Shown piece after piece: positions 19,872-29,038 of a DNA stretch of 64,000 nucleotides. This DNA comes from Variovorax gossypii (GTDB lineage Bacteria; Pseudomonadota; Gammaproteobacteria; Burkholderiales; Burkholderiaceae_C), in the NCBI RefSeq assembly GCF_003965815.1, contig NZ_RXOE01000006.1, positions 1 to 64,000 on the forward strand, read 5' to 3'. Under the pieces are notes generated by a model. That model was not told the DNA's origin, made no database searches, and saw nothing but the letters and a program-made list of their open reading frames with translations. Positions within the stretch are counted from its first letter, which is position 1. Each line of letters starts with the position of its first letter. The translations under genes were made by a program, and so were the position numbers.

Positions 19872-21637
19872 GTCGAGGGCTGGCCCATGGCCTGAGGAGT
19901 CATCAATGATGCATCGAAAGATGCCGGCGCATCGGCCGCCACCGGCGAAAGCCGCACGCCGTGGCGCTCGCGCAGCGCGGTGGCGCAGGCCTTCAGCTCG
20001 GCATGCTGCTGCGCCGAGTCCCAGCCCAGCGCCTCGGCGGCGATGCCGGCCATCTCGGCCAGCGCGGCGTCGGTGACGAGCCCGCGAATTGCCAGCAGCG
20101 TGCGCCGGATCACGAGGTCGTCCAGGTGCACCACGCCGGTTTCGAGACACAGGTACGAAAGCTCGGCGACCGAATAGTCGGGCGCATGACGCAGCGGCAT
20201 GTCGCCCGAGGCGGCCAGGCGCTGCGCCAGCGGCAGCGCCTTCGATCCGTAGCGCCGCAGCAGCACCTGCGCGCGCGTGCGGCTCATGCCCGAGGCGCCG
20301 ACCATGCGCTCGACGAAGCGCTCGGCCGCCTGCGCATCGGCCGGCAGCTCGGCACCGCCGCCGATGGGCAGCATGTCCGTCGACGCCGTGCGCGGACGGC
20401 CCAGTTGCTTCAGCACTTCGTTGGTGGCTTCCTCGGCGAGCGCGCGAAAGGTGGTCCACTTGCCGCCGACGAGGCCGACGACGGGAATATCGCGCGTGGC
20501 GCTCGGCGGATCCAGCACCACCGAGTGGTCGCGCGAGATCTGCCCCGGCTTGTCGGCGTCGGAGCGCGCGAGAGGCCGCACGCCGACGTACGTGTAGACG
20601 ACATCGCCGCGGTCGAAGCGCAGGTTCGGGAACACCTCGGCCAGCACTTCGAGCAGGTAGTCGACCTCCTCCGGCTCGGTCGCGATCTTGTCGGGGTCTT
20701 CCACCGGGATGTCGGTGGAGCCCACCAGCACGCGGTCGAGGAAGGGATAGACGATGCACACGCGCCCGTCCACCGCCTCGAAGTAGGCCATGCGGCCTTC
20801 GAGCGCATCGCGCAGCGCGGGATGGTCGAGCACGAGGTGCGAGCCCTTGGTACCCATCACGCGCGGACCGCCGCCGCCGAGCACCGCGGTGCTCCGGTCC
20901 AGCCAGGCACCGCTGGCGTTCACCACGGTGTCGGCCGTCACGCGCACCAGAGCGCCGGTGATCTCGTCGCGCAGCGTGATGATGTTGCCCGCGCAGCCCA
21001 TCACGCGGCAGTAGTTGGTGGCGGCCGAGCGCGGCTGGTCGCGGCAGGCATCGCCGATCAGCTCGAGGATGAGCCACTCGGGGTGGCTGATCCACGCGTC
21101 GAAGAAGGTGGCCGTCCAGCGCACCGCCGCGCGGAACAGGCTGCGGTCGCCCGGCGGCACGCGGCTGATGCGGTGGTTGGGCATCACGCGCTGGCGACGG
21201 CCCAGCAGGTCGTACAGGCGCAGGCCCGCGGCCACCGCCAGCAGCCCGCGCGTGCGCTGCGGCGGCGTGCGACCGAAGAACTTGAGCGCGCTGCTCATCA
21301 GGCCGCCGAAGAAGCTCGACAGCGGCACCACCGTCTTCAGCGGCTGCACCAGATGCGGCGCGTTGCGCAGCAGCAGGTTGCGCTCGCGCGTGGCCTCGGC
21401 CACCAGCGAGAAGCTGCCGTTCTCCAGGTAGCGCAGGCCGCCGTGGATCATGCGCGAGGGCGCGCTGCTGGCGCCTGCACTGAAGTCGCCCTTGTCGACG
21501 ATGAGGCAGTCCACGCGCTGCAGGCACAGGTCGCGGAACACGCCCACGCCGTTGATGCCGGCGCCGATGATGACCGTCGAGAAATGGCGGTCCGCCAAAG
21601 AAGCAGGACGAACGAAAGGCAGTTGCCAGGCGCTCAT
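19868..21637 (-). CDS. GlpD-like FAD-dependent polyol-phosphate dehydrogenase
   Basis: 589 residues. The FAD motif IIGAGINGVGVFRDLCLQ begins near residue 23, followed by the glycerol-3-phosphate dehydrogenase signature region SRMIHGGLRYLE. GTKGSHLVLDHP and GGKWTTFRALAEEATN are further family marks. A C-terminal helical domain is present. Classic GlpD oxidises glycerol-3-phosphate and passes electrons to quinone at the inner membrane. EryB, its relative, oxidises erythritol phosphate. It is sandwiched between an FGGY kinase and a GntR regulator, with 4-base overlaps on both sides. A polyol-phosphate other than glycerol-3-phosphate is therefore likely; that is inference. Confidence 0.85.
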   Translation of the reverse strand: MSAWQLPFVRPASLADRHFSTVIIGAGINGVGVFRDLCLQRVDCLIVDKGDFSAGASSAPSRMIHGGLRYLENGSFSLVAEATRERNLLLRNAPHLVQPLKTVVPLSSFFGGLMSSALKFFGRTPPQRTRGLLAVAAGLRLYDLLGRRQRVMPNHRISRVPPGDRSLFRAAVRWTATFFDAWISHPEWLILELIGDACRDQPRSAATNYCRVMGCAGNIITLRDEITGALVRVTADTVVNASGAWLDRSTAVLGGGGPRVMGTKGSHLVLDHPALRDALEGRMAYFEAVDGRVCIVYPFLDRVLVGSTDIPVEDPDKIATEPEEVDYLLEVLAEVFPNLRFDRGDVVYTYVGVRPLARSDADKPGQISRDHSVVLDPPSATRDIPVVGLVGGKWTTFRALAEEATNEVLKQLGRPRTASTDMLPIGGGAELPADAQAAERFVERMVGASGMSRTRAQVLLRRYGSKALPLAQRLAASGDMPLRHAPDYSVAELSYLCLETGVVHLDDLVIRRTLLAIRGLVTDAALAEMAGIAAEALGWDSAQQHAELKACATALRERHGVRLSPVAADAPASFDASLMTPQAMGQPST

Positions 21638-23121
21638 CGGGCACCTCCCGCCAGATGGGAAAACACAGGAGACATGGTGTCGATCAGTTCGTTGAAGCCG
21701 GCGATGAAGTCGGCATGGGCGCGCGCCTGGGCTGCGTCGGGTGCGACGGTGTCGCAGGGCGCGAGCAGGGCGCTGCCCTGCTCCGCGCGGTCGATGCCTT
21801 GCGACATGGCGGCGTAGATGGCGGCGCCGCGCGCGCCGGTCTCGTCGTCGGCGCAGCGCTCGACCGGGTGGCCGAGGAAGCCCGCCAGCAGGCGCACGAG
21901 GCGCGTGTCGCTTGCGCCGCCGCCGAGCACGGTGGATGCGGACACCGGCAGCCCGCAGGCCGCGAGGCGCGCCGTGTGCCGTGCGTGCAGCGCGGCAACC
22001 GCATCGACCACCGCGCGCGCCATGTCGCCGCGCGTGTGATGGCTCTTCAGGCCGACGAAGCCCGCCGTCACGCCACCGCCGCCGTTGACGAAAGGCAGGA
22101 AGCGCAGGCCGCCGGCACCCAGCGGCACCGACATCGCCAGGTCGACCACCGCGCGCGAATCGGGCAGCCCGAGCACGCCGGCCAGCCATGCGATGTTGGC
22201 CATCGACGAGGGGCTGTTCTCCATGTAGAGGCGCTTGTCCTCGCGTCCGAAATTGACGACGGCGGCCACCGCGGGCTTGGGCTCGATCACCGGCCCGATG
22301 ACGGCGTTCACACACCAGGTGCCGAAGACCGACACCGCGCGCGAGCGCCCCTCGGCGCAGATCGCGGTCATCGAGGCGAGCAGGTCGATGGCGCCCATCG
22401 CCACGGGAATGCCGGCGGGCAGGCCGCACAGCGCGGCTTCCGAAGGCCGCAGCCTGCCGACGATCTCGCCGCTGGGCACCAGCGGACCGAAGACGCGCGG
22501 GCCGAGATCCGCGATGCCGGACGCATCGAAGGCCGCCTGCGACCAGGTGCCCGTCTCGATCGACACAAGCCCGGCGGTGCTCGCATCGCTGGCGTCGGTC
22601 GCGATCTCGCCCGTCAGCAGGAAGCCGAGGTAGTCCTTCGCGAACATCAGCCGGCGCACCGCGCCGCGCTGCACGGCATCGGTGCCCAGCAGCTCGGCCG
22701 CGATCACCGTGGGCTGGCCGGGCCAGGGCTGGCAGCCCACGTCGGCGAAGAGCGCAGGGCCGTGGCCGAGCGCGAGGGAGCGGGCACGCGCGTCGGCGCG
22801 CTGGTCGGTGGAGGCGACGGCGCGTCCGCCCACGAGCTCGTTGCGCGCGTCGAGCGCATAGAGCCCCGCGCCGTGGCCGGTGCAGCCGATGGCGCGGACC
22901 TCCGCCACGCGGTCTCCGAGTTGATGGGCGACGTCGCGCAGCACGTGGGTGAGCGCTGCGCGGATGGCCGTCGCGCTCACTTCGCATCCCCCTCCGGGCA
23001 GCCGGTCGTGCGGCAGTGGCATTCGGGACAGGGCGACGGAGCGGCCGCTCCCGGCTTCGAGGGCCAGGGCTTTCAGGCTGCTCGACCCCATGTCGATGCC
23101 GATCAGTATGTTTGGCTTCAT
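21634..23121 (-). CDS. FGGY-family carbohydrate/polyol kinase
   Basis: 495 residues with the FGGY two-domain fold. The N-terminal phosphate loop is IGIDMGSSSLKALALE, a substrate-site segment is GCTGHGAGLYALD, and the probable catalytic Asp is in MGAIDLLASM. The C-terminal ATP domain has VLGGGASDTRLVRLLAGFLG, then GARGAAIYAA. It phosphorylates a sugar or polyol with ATP. It is first in the leftward arm and overlaps the GlpD-like gene by 4 bases. One TGTCATAACA box directly abuts the start codon, so regulator binding there would block initiation. It is not a clear orthologue of glycerol kinase or xylulokinase. Confidence 0.87.
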   Translation of the reverse strand: MKPNILIGIDMGSSSLKALALEAGSGRSVALSRMPLPHDRLPGGGCEVSATAIRAALTHVLRDVAHQLGDRVAEVRAIGCTGHGAGLYALDARNELVGGRAVASTDQRADARARSLALGHGPALFADVGCQPWPGQPTVIAAELLGTDAVQRGAVRRLMFAKDYLGFLLTGEIATDASDASTAGLVSIETGTWSQAAFDASGIADLGPRVFGPLVPSGEIVGRLRPSEAALCGLPAGIPVAMGAIDLLASMTAICAEGRSRAVSVFGTWCVNAVIGPVIEPKPAVAAVVNFGREDKRLYMENSPSSMANIAWLAGVLGLPDSRAVVDLAMSVPLGAGGLRFLPFVNGGGGVTAGFVGLKSHHTRGDMARAVVDAVAALHARHTARLAACGLPVSASTVLGGGASDTRLVRLLAGFLGHPVERCADDETGARGAAIYAAMSQGIDRAEQGSALLAPCDTVAPDAAQARAHADFIAGFNELIDTMSPVFSHLAGGAR

Positions 23122-23130
23122 GTCATAACA
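23121..23130. promoter_or_regulatory. GntR operator candidate, box 1 (TGTCATAACA)
   Basis: A TGT-N4-ACA core adjoining the kinase start codon. It is identical to a second copy exactly 90 bases away. Confidence 0.55.
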
Positions 23131-23210
23131 GCTTCGGCTGAATAAAAGCACCTTGCCAGTAGCGTTTCCCCTAGTTATCCCTGCAAACGGCCAGCGCGTA
23201 CATTCTAGCC

Positions 23211-23232
23211 TGTCATAACAACTGATGTGACA
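23211..23232. promoter_or_regulatory. GntR operator candidate, box 2 (TGTCATAACA with flanking TGACA)
   Basis: Second copy of TGTCATAACA at 23211-23220. It is followed by TGACA at 23228-23232, making an additional TGTCA...TGACA dyad. It lies about 70-90 bases before the ABC receptor start, so a single regulator could control both arms. Confidence 0.55.
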
Positions 23233-23302
23233 AAGAGGTTCCAAGGGCTGCCCTGAAAAGCGGCAGCCACAAGCTGTGCCACCCAACGTGAGGAGACAAA
23301 AA

Positions 23303-24349
23303 ATGAGGCGTAATTTCCTGAAGTCCGCAGCCGCAGCCGGCATCGGCCTGGCCGGCGCAAGCGCGTTCGCGCAGCAGCAGGCGGCTGCCCCCGCCGCGGC
23401 AGGCGGCCTGCGCGGCAATTCGAGCGACGTCTACGTGATGAACGTGATGGTGTCGGGGGTCGAGTACTGGTTTCCGGTCTACGAAATGATGAAGCAGCTC
23501 GGCCGCACGCTGGGCGTTCGCACCCGCTACACCGGCACGCCCGAGTACGACGTGAACAAGCAGCTCGCGTCCTTCGAGCAGGAGCTGGCGCGCAAGCCCG
23601 CGGGCATCCTGCTGCACCCGATGAACCCCGACCCGTTCATCGAGCCGATCAACCGTGCCGCGGCGATGGGCATCCCGGTCGTCACCTTCGCGGCCGACTC
23701 GCCGAACTCCAAGCGCACCTCCTTCGTCACCTCCGACAACGACCGCGAAGGCACGCAGGCCGCCGACGCCATCGCGGCCTCGCTGGGCGGCAAGGGCGAA
23801 TACGCGGTGCTGGAGAACCCCGGCCAGGACAACCACGACCGCCGCATCGCCGCCTTCATCAACCGCATGAAGGCCAAGCACCCCGGCATGAAGCTGGTCG
23901 GCCGCGCCGCCAGCAACCAGGACCCGAACAAGGCCTACCAGGCGGTGCTGAGCCTCGCGCAGGCCAACCCGAACCTGGGCGCGCTCTTCATGCCCGAGGC
24001 CAACTCCGCCCTCGGCGCGGCGCAGGCCAAGGTCGAGACCAAGAAGAACATCAAGGTGATGTGCTGCGACGTGAACGCGAAGATCCTCGACATGATCAAG
24101 TCGGGCGACGTGTTCGGCTCCATCAACCCGAACCAGGGCATGCAGGGCTACATGGGCATGATGATGCTGTTCCTGGCCAAGAACCCGGGCCTCATCGACC
24201 CGATGAACGACGCCAAGCGCAACGGCACCAACCCGATGGCCGTACCCTTCCTGGACAACGGCCTGTCGGTGGTGAGCAAGGCCAACGCCGACGACTTCTA
24301 CTGGGACAAGTACCTCGCCCGCCGCGGTACCAAGGGCATCGGCGAGTGA
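23303..24349 (+). CDS. Sugar ABC importer periplasmic receptor (CUT2, RbsB-like)
   Basis: 348 residues. GAGGAGA precedes the start. The signal peptide is MRRNFLKSAAAAGIGLAGAS, with cleavage near AFA. The type I periplasmic fold is shown by VSGVEYWFPVYEMMKQLGRTLG and repeated ribose-binding-like segments such as NPDPFIEPINRAAAMGIPVVTF. CUT2 systems import monosaccharides, polyols and autoinducer-like sugars. It is the first gene of the rightward arm, followed by the ATPase after 14 bases. The ligand is probably the substrate of the FGGY kinase. Confidence 0.9.
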   Translation: MRRNFLKSAAAAGIGLAGASAFAQQQAAAPAAAGGLRGNSSDVYVMNVMVSGVEYWFPVYEMMKQLGRTLGVRTRYTGTPEYDVNKQLASFEQELARKPAGILLHPMNPDPFIEPINRAAAMGIPVVTFAADSPNSKRTSFVTSDNDREGTQAADAIAASLGGKGEYAVLENPGQDNHDRRIAAFINRMKAKHPGMKLVGRAASNQDPNKAYQAVLSLAQANPNLGALFMPEANSALGAAQAKVETKKNIKVMCCDVNAKILDMIKSGDVFGSINPNQGMQGYMGMMMLFLAKNPGLIDPMNDAKRNGTNPMAVPFLDNGLSVVSKANADDFYWDKYLARRGTKGIGE

Positions 24350-24363
24350 ATGGGCACGAAGCG

Positions 24364-25878
24364 ATGAGCGCACTGCTCGAATTGCGGGGCATCAGCAAGC
24401 GCTTCGGCGCTTCGCGCGCGCTCTCGGGCGTGGACTTCACGCTGCACCGCGGCGAGATCCACGCCCTGTGCGGCGAGAACGGCGCGGGCAAGTCCACGCT
24501 GATGAACATCATCGACGGCATCCACCAGCCGGACGAGGGCGAGATCTCGCTCGACGGCCGGAAGGTGGTGATCGACGGCCCGGCGCACGCCATGCGCCTG
24601 GGCATCGGCCTGGTGCACCAGGAGATCGCCCTGTGCGGCGACGCCACCGTGGCCGAGAACATCTTCATGCCGGAAATCAACGCCGGCAAGAGCGCGTGGA
24701 TGAACTACGCGAGCCTCAACGAACGCGCGGCGAAGGTGCTGCAGCGGCTGGGGCAGGACGTGGACCCGTCCGCGCTGGTGAAGGACCTGAGCATCTCCAC
24801 GCAGCAGCTCATCGAGATCGCGAAGGCGCTCACGCTGGACTGCAAGGTGCTGATCCTCGACGAGCCCACCGCCGCGCTGACCGACAACGAATCGGCCGCG
24901 CTCTTCAAGGTGCTGCATGACCTGCAGGCGCAGGGCATCGGCATCATCTACATCAGCCACCGCATGGCCGAGATCTTCGCGCACTGCTCGCGCGTGACCG
25001 TGCTGCGCGACGGGCGCGACGTGCACAGCGGCCCGCTGGCCGAGCTCGATGCCGACGGCCTGGTGCGCCGCATGGTCGGGCGCGACCTGGGCAACTACTA
25101 CCCGCCCAAGCAGGATGAAACCTCGTCGGGCGAGCACGTGCTCGAGGTGACGGACATCGCCGACGGCGAGCGCGTGCACGGCGTGTCGTTCAGGCTCAAG
25201 CGCGGCGAGATCCTCGGCATCGCGGGCCTGATGGGCGCCGGCCGCAGCGAACTCGCCGAGACCATCTGCGGCCTGCGCACGGCCCGCGGCGGCAGCGTGC
25301 GGCTGCGCGGCAGGGAGCTCGCCATCCGCAAGTACAGCGACGCGCTGCGCGAGGGCATCGCCTATCTCAGCGAAGACCGCAAGGCGGCCGGCGTCTATCT
25401 CGACCTGCCGATCGCGCAGAACATCGCGTCGATGGCACTGAAGCGCGTGAGCTCGCGCTTCGGCCTGCTGCAGCGCGCGAGCGAACGCAAGCTCGCGATC
25501 GAGCTGGGCGCCAAGCTCAAGCTCAAGTCCGACGGCGTCGACATCGACGTCGCGAGCCTGTCGGGCGGCAACCAGCAGAAGGTGGCCATCGCCAAGCTGC
25601 TGGCCACCAACCCGTCGGTGCTGCTGATGGACGAGCCCACGCGCGGCGTGGACGTGGGCGCCAAGTCGGAGATTCATCACATCCTGCGCGACCTGGCCAG
25701 CCAGGGCGTGGGCGTGATCGTGATCTCCTCGGAGCTGCCCGAGATCATCGGGCTGTGCGACCGCGCGCTGGTGATCCGCGACGGCCGGCTCGCCGGCGAG
25801 GTGCAAGACAAGGACATGACGGAAGAGGCGCTGCTGCGGCTGGCCTCCGGACTTTGCGAAGAGGAAGCGACAGCATGA
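24364..25878 (+). CDS. Sugar ABC importer duplicated ATPase (CUT2, RbsA-like)
   Basis: 504 residues with two ABC cassettes. The first has Walker A GENGAGKSTLM, a divergent signature LSISTQQLIEI and Walker B VLILDEPTAAL. The second has the usual degenerate P-loop GLMGAGRSELAE, signature LSGGNQQKVAIA and Walker B VLLMDEPTRGVD. This arrangement is typical of RbsA/XylG/MglA. An alternative GTG at 24346 would overlap the receptor stop. The stop overlaps the permease start by 4 bases. Confidence 0.93.
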   Translation: MSALLELRGISKRFGASRALSGVDFTLHRGEIHALCGENGAGKSTLMNIIDGIHQPDEGEISLDGRKVVIDGPAHAMRLGIGLVHQEIALCGDATVAENIFMPEINAGKSAWMNYASLNERAAKVLQRLGQDVDPSALVKDLSISTQQLIEIAKALTLDCKVLILDEPTAALTDNESAALFKVLHDLQAQGIGIIYISHRMAEIFAHCSRVTVLRDGRDVHSGPLAELDADGLVRRMVGRDLGNYYPPKQDETSSGEHVLEVTDIADGERVHGVSFRLKRGEILGIAGLMGAGRSELAETICGLRTARGGSVRLRGRELAIRKYSDALREGIAYLSEDRKAAGVYLDLPIAQNIASMALKRVSSRFGLLQRASERKLAIELGAKLKLKSDGVDIDVASLSGGNQQKVAIAKLLATNPSVLLMDEPTRGVDVGAKSEIHHILRDLASQGVGVIVISSELPEIIGLCDRALVIRDGRLAGEVQDKDMTEEALLRLASGLCEEEATA

Positions 25879-26906
25879 ATTACCCAGCACAACTCGATGC
25901 GGGGACTGCCCCCGGTCTCCAGCAACGCCAATCGGGAGGAGGAGGTCCCGTGAAACCCGCCAGCAAACTCGGCAGCATGCGCGAGATGGGCCTCCTGCTC
26001 ATCATCGCCGCGCTGTGCGTGGGCATGAGCTTCGCCTCGCCCTACTTCCTCACTTGGGACAACGTGCGCGCGATGCTGCTGTCGTTCTCCATCGAGGGCA
26101 TCGTGGTGGTGGGCATGACCATCCTGCTGATCGTCGGTGGCATCGACCTGTCGGTGGGCTCGGTGGTGTGCTTCGCGATGGTGGTCACGGGCAAGCTCTT
26201 CCTCATGGGCTTCGACCCGTGGACGGCGGGGCTCATCGCCATCGCCGCCAGCGCCATGATCGGCGCGATGATCGGCGGCTGCGTCACGCGCATCGGGCTC
26301 AATCACTTCATTGCCTCGCTGGCTTTCATGGTGATCGTGCGCGGCCTGTGCCTCGCGCTCACGCAGGGCACGCCGCAGTCGCTGTTCTCGCTGCCGGCGG
26401 AGTTCAAGTTCATCGGCCAGGGCACGCTCTTCGGCATTCCGGCGGTGATCCTGATCTTCCTGGTGATCGTGGTGGTGAGCGACTTCGTGCTGCGCCGCTC
26501 CTCGCTGCTGCGCCGCGTGTTCTACACCGGCAGCAACGAGAAGGCTGCGCTCTATTCGGGCATCCGCGTGGGCCACGTCAAGTTCTGGGTCACGGTGCTG
26601 TGCGCTGCATCGGCCGGGCTCGCGGGCGTGATCTACACGGCGCGCTTCGGCGCGGCCACGCCGACCTTCGGCATGGGCATGGAACTCAACGTGATCGCCG
26701 CCGCGGTGATCGGCGGCGCCAGCCTCAAGGGCGGCTCGGGCACGGTGCTCGGCGCTGTGCTGGGCCTGGCGCTGCTGTCGGTGGTGACCAGCTCGCTGAT
26801 CCTGCTCGACGTGTCGCCCTACTGGCAGGACGTGATCAAGGGCGTGATCCTGCTCGCGGCCGTGACCATCGACCACCTCATGAACACGAGAAAGACCAAG
26901 CGATGA
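25875..26906 (+). CDS. Sugar ABC importer permease (CUT2, RbsC-like)
   Basis: 343 residues. A 30-residue hydrophilic tail is followed by about ten membrane helices. Family segments are GIDLSVGSVVCFAMVV near residue 90, NHFIASLAFMVIVRGL, and AAVIGGASLKGGSGTVLGAVLG near the end. ATGA overlaps join it to the ATPase upstream and the aldo/keto reductase downstream. It forms the homodimeric channel of the importer. Confidence 0.92.
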   Translation: MNYPAQLDAGTAPGLQQRQSGGGGPVKPASKLGSMREMGLLLIIAALCVGMSFASPYFLTWDNVRAMLLSFSIEGIVVVGMTILLIVGGIDLSVGSVVCFAMVVTGKLFLMGFDPWTAGLIAIAASAMIGAMIGGCVTRIGLNHFIASLAFMVIVRGLCLALTQGTPQSLFSLPAEFKFIGQGTLFGIPAVILIFLVIVVVSDFVLRRSSLLRRVFYTGSNEKAALYSGIRVGHVKFWVTVLCAASAGLAGVIYTARFGAATPTFGMGMELNVIAAAVIGGASLKGGSGTVLGAVLGLALLSVVTSSLILLDVSPYWQDVIKGVILLAAVTIDHLMNTRKTKR

Positions 26907-27913
26907 GCAACAGCACCAACAACGCATCGGCCATGCAGAAGACCACGCTCGGCCCGTCGGGCATCGAGTGCTCGGCCATCGGCCTGGGCACCTGGGCCAT
27001 GGGCGGCTGGATGTGGGGCGGCGGCGACAACGCGGCCGCCGTGCTTGCCATCCAGGCCTCGCTGGACGCGGGCGTGAACCTGATCGACACCGCGCCGGCC
27101 TACGGCCTCGGGCGCTCCGAGAGCATCGTCGGCACCGCGCTGAAGGGCCGGCGCCACGAGGCCGTGATCGCCACCAAGTGCGGCCTGGTCTGGCACACCC
27201 AACAGGGAACGCACTTCTTCGAAGAAGACGGCCACCCGGTGTACCGCTACCTCGGGCGCGAGTCGATCATCCACGAGGCCGAAGAAAGCCTGAAGCGCCT
27301 GCAGACCGACTACATCGACCTCTACATCACGCACTGGCAGGACAGCACCACGCCGGTCGAAGAGACGATGAGCACGCTGCTCGAACTCAAGAAGCAGGGA
27401 AAGATCCGCGCCATCGGCGTGAGCAACGTGAGCCCCGAGACGCTGGCCGAATACCTCCGGTACGGCCCGGTCGACGCCGCACAGGAGCGCTACAGCCTGA
27501 TCGACCGCGAGATCGAGCAGACGCTGGTGCCGCTGTGCACCGAGCACAACGTGGCGGTGCTGGGCTACTCCTCGCTGGCGCTGGGCCTGCTCGCGGGCCC
27601 CATCGACCCCGAGCGCAAGTTCACCGGCGACGACCAGCGCGCCACCAACCCGCGCTTCAGCGCGCAGAACCGCGCGAAGCTCAAGGCCTTCTTCGAGGAG
27701 CTGGAGCCGCTGCGCAAGCAGCTCGAATGCTCCTTCGGCCAACTCATGATCGCCTGGACGCTGGCACGCGGAAGCATCTCGGTGGCGCTGTGCGGCGCGC
27801 GCGTGAGCAAGCAGGCCATCGAGAACGCAGGCGCCGGTTCGGTGCGCCTGCACGACGCCGCGCTGCAGCTGATCGACGCGGCAGCCGGCAGGCACCTGGG
27901 CTCGCTGGCCTGA
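26903..27913 (+). CDS. Aldo/keto reductase
   Basis: 336 residues forming a TIM barrel. The catalytic tetrad is visible: Asp and Tyr in LIDTAPAYGLG, Lys in IATKCGL and His in YITHWQD. The NADP-binding end (WTLARGSISVALCGAR) fits the YajO/Tas-like group. It overlaps the permease stop by 4 bases and lies 48 bases before the aldolase. In this operon it could reduce the aldehyde released by the aldolase, or oxidise the imported sugar. The direction is not decidable from sequence. Confidence 0.87.
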   Translation: MSNSTNNASAMQKTTLGPSGIECSAIGLGTWAMGGWMWGGGDNAAAVLAIQASLDAGVNLIDTAPAYGLGRSESIVGTALKGRRHEAVIATKCGLVWHTQQGTHFFEEDGHPVYRYLGRESIIHEAEESLKRLQTDYIDLYITHWQDSTTPVEETMSTLLELKKQGKIRAIGVSNVSPETLAEYLRYGPVDAAQERYSLIDREIEQTLVPLCTEHNVAVLGYSSLALGLLAGPIDPERKFTGDDQRATNPRFSAQNRAKLKAFFEELEPLRKQLECSFGQLMIAWTLARGSISVALCGARVSKQAIENAGAGSVRLHDAALQLIDAAAGRHLGSLA

Positions 27914-27961
27914 GCCGCCCTCTTCTTTTCTGTCACACAACACACAAGGACTTCTTTCCGT

Positions 27962-28813
27962 ATGTCGAAGGACAAGACCGCACGCCTGAACAGGCTGCTC
28001 AACAACGGGCGCTGCCTGGACATCGCGCTCGACCACGGCGTGTGCAACGAGCCGAGCTTCCTCGACGGCCTCGAGGACATGCCCTCGGTGATGGACCGTC
28101 TCGTGGCCGCCCGCCCCGACGCGATCCAGCTCAACTACGGCCAGTCCGACCTGCTGCAGGACCGCCCCGGCCGCGACAAGCCCGCGCTGGTGATGCGCAT
28201 CGACATGGGCAACCCCTACAACGCCACGCGCCACCGCGTGATGTGGGCCGTGCTGCAGAACGAGCACGACCCGGTGCTGCCGGCGGTGCAGCGCGACGCC
28301 GCCTGCGTGGTGGTCAACCTCTTCATGCTGCCCGACGAGCCCGATCTGTTCCGCCAGTGCGTGCAGAACATCGCCCGCGTGCGCGCCGACTGCGACCGCT
28401 ACGGCATGCCGCTGATGATCGAACCGCTGGTGATGCAGGCGCCGTCGGCCGGCAGCCGCTACTCGGTGGACGGCGATGCCGAGAAGATCGTCACGCTGGT
28501 GCGCCTGGCGCGCGACATGGGCGCCGACATCATCAAGGCGGACCCCACCACCGACCCCAAGGACTTCCACCGCGTGGTGCAGGCCGCGCGCTGCCCCGTG
28601 CTCGTGCGCGGCGGCGGCCGCGAGGACCTGCAGCAGGTGTTCGCGCGCTCGCGCGTGCTGATGGACGAAGGCGCCGTCGGCATGGTGTACGGGCGCAACG
28701 TCTACCAGCACGGCAATCCGTCGGCGGTGGTGGACGCGCTGATGGCCATGATCCACCGCGGCGCCAGCGCCAAGGAGGCATGGGACATCTACGAATCGGG
28801 TGGCGCGAAATGA
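27962..28813 (+). CDS. Class I (DhnA/LsrF-like) aldolase
   Basis: 283 residues forming a TIM barrel of the FbaB/DhnA/LsrF group. The opening LDIALDHGVCN matches the family (usually D.aMDHG). IIKADPTTD holds the expected Schiff-base Lys, and VLVRGGGRED is the phosphate-binding loop. Enzymes of this group cleave or make ketose phosphates with DHAP or acyl-type donors. It is the last gene of the rightward arm. If the kinase and GlpD-like enzyme yield a ketose-1-phosphate, this enzyme would split it into DHAP and an aldehyde; that is inference. Confidence 0.8.
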   Translation: MSKDKTARLNRLLNNGRCLDIALDHGVCNEPSFLDGLEDMPSVMDRLVAARPDAIQLNYGQSDLLQDRPGRDKPALVMRIDMGNPYNATRHRVMWAVLQNEHDPVLPAVQRDAACVVVNLFMLPDEPDLFRQCVQNIARVRADCDRYGMPLMIEPLVMQAPSAGSRYSVDGDAEKIVTLVRLARDMGADIIKADPTTDPKDFHRVVQAARCPVLVRGGGREDLQQVFARSRVLMDEGAVGMVYGRNVYQHGNPSAVVDALMAMIHRGASAKEAWDIYESGGAK

Positions 28814-28864
28814 CATGACGAATACGCGCCCTCTTTAGGAGGAAGAAAGAAGGAAGAAAGCTCA

Positions 28865-28892
28865 CGGCGGGCGACGGATGCGTCGCCCGCCG
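28865..28892. terminator. Strong hairpin after the aldolase gene
   Basis: A perfect 12-bp stem (CGGCGGGCGACG / CGTCGCCCGCCG) with a GATG loop. No T tract follows, so it could end transcription with help, protect the 3' end or pause polymerase. Bases 28893-29038 are a purine-rich leader of the next gene, with no other feature. Confidence 0.55.
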
Positions 28893-29038
28893 GGGTGCGT
28901 CCTGCGCGCGCGTTTTCTGCCACGCGCCCAGGCAGGCAAGGAAGAGACGAGAGAGACAAAGAGAAAAGACAAACACGGAGTTAGTTGGCCGAGAAGAAAA
29001 CGGTTCCCCTGCGGACTTCAAACAACCTGGAGGCGACG

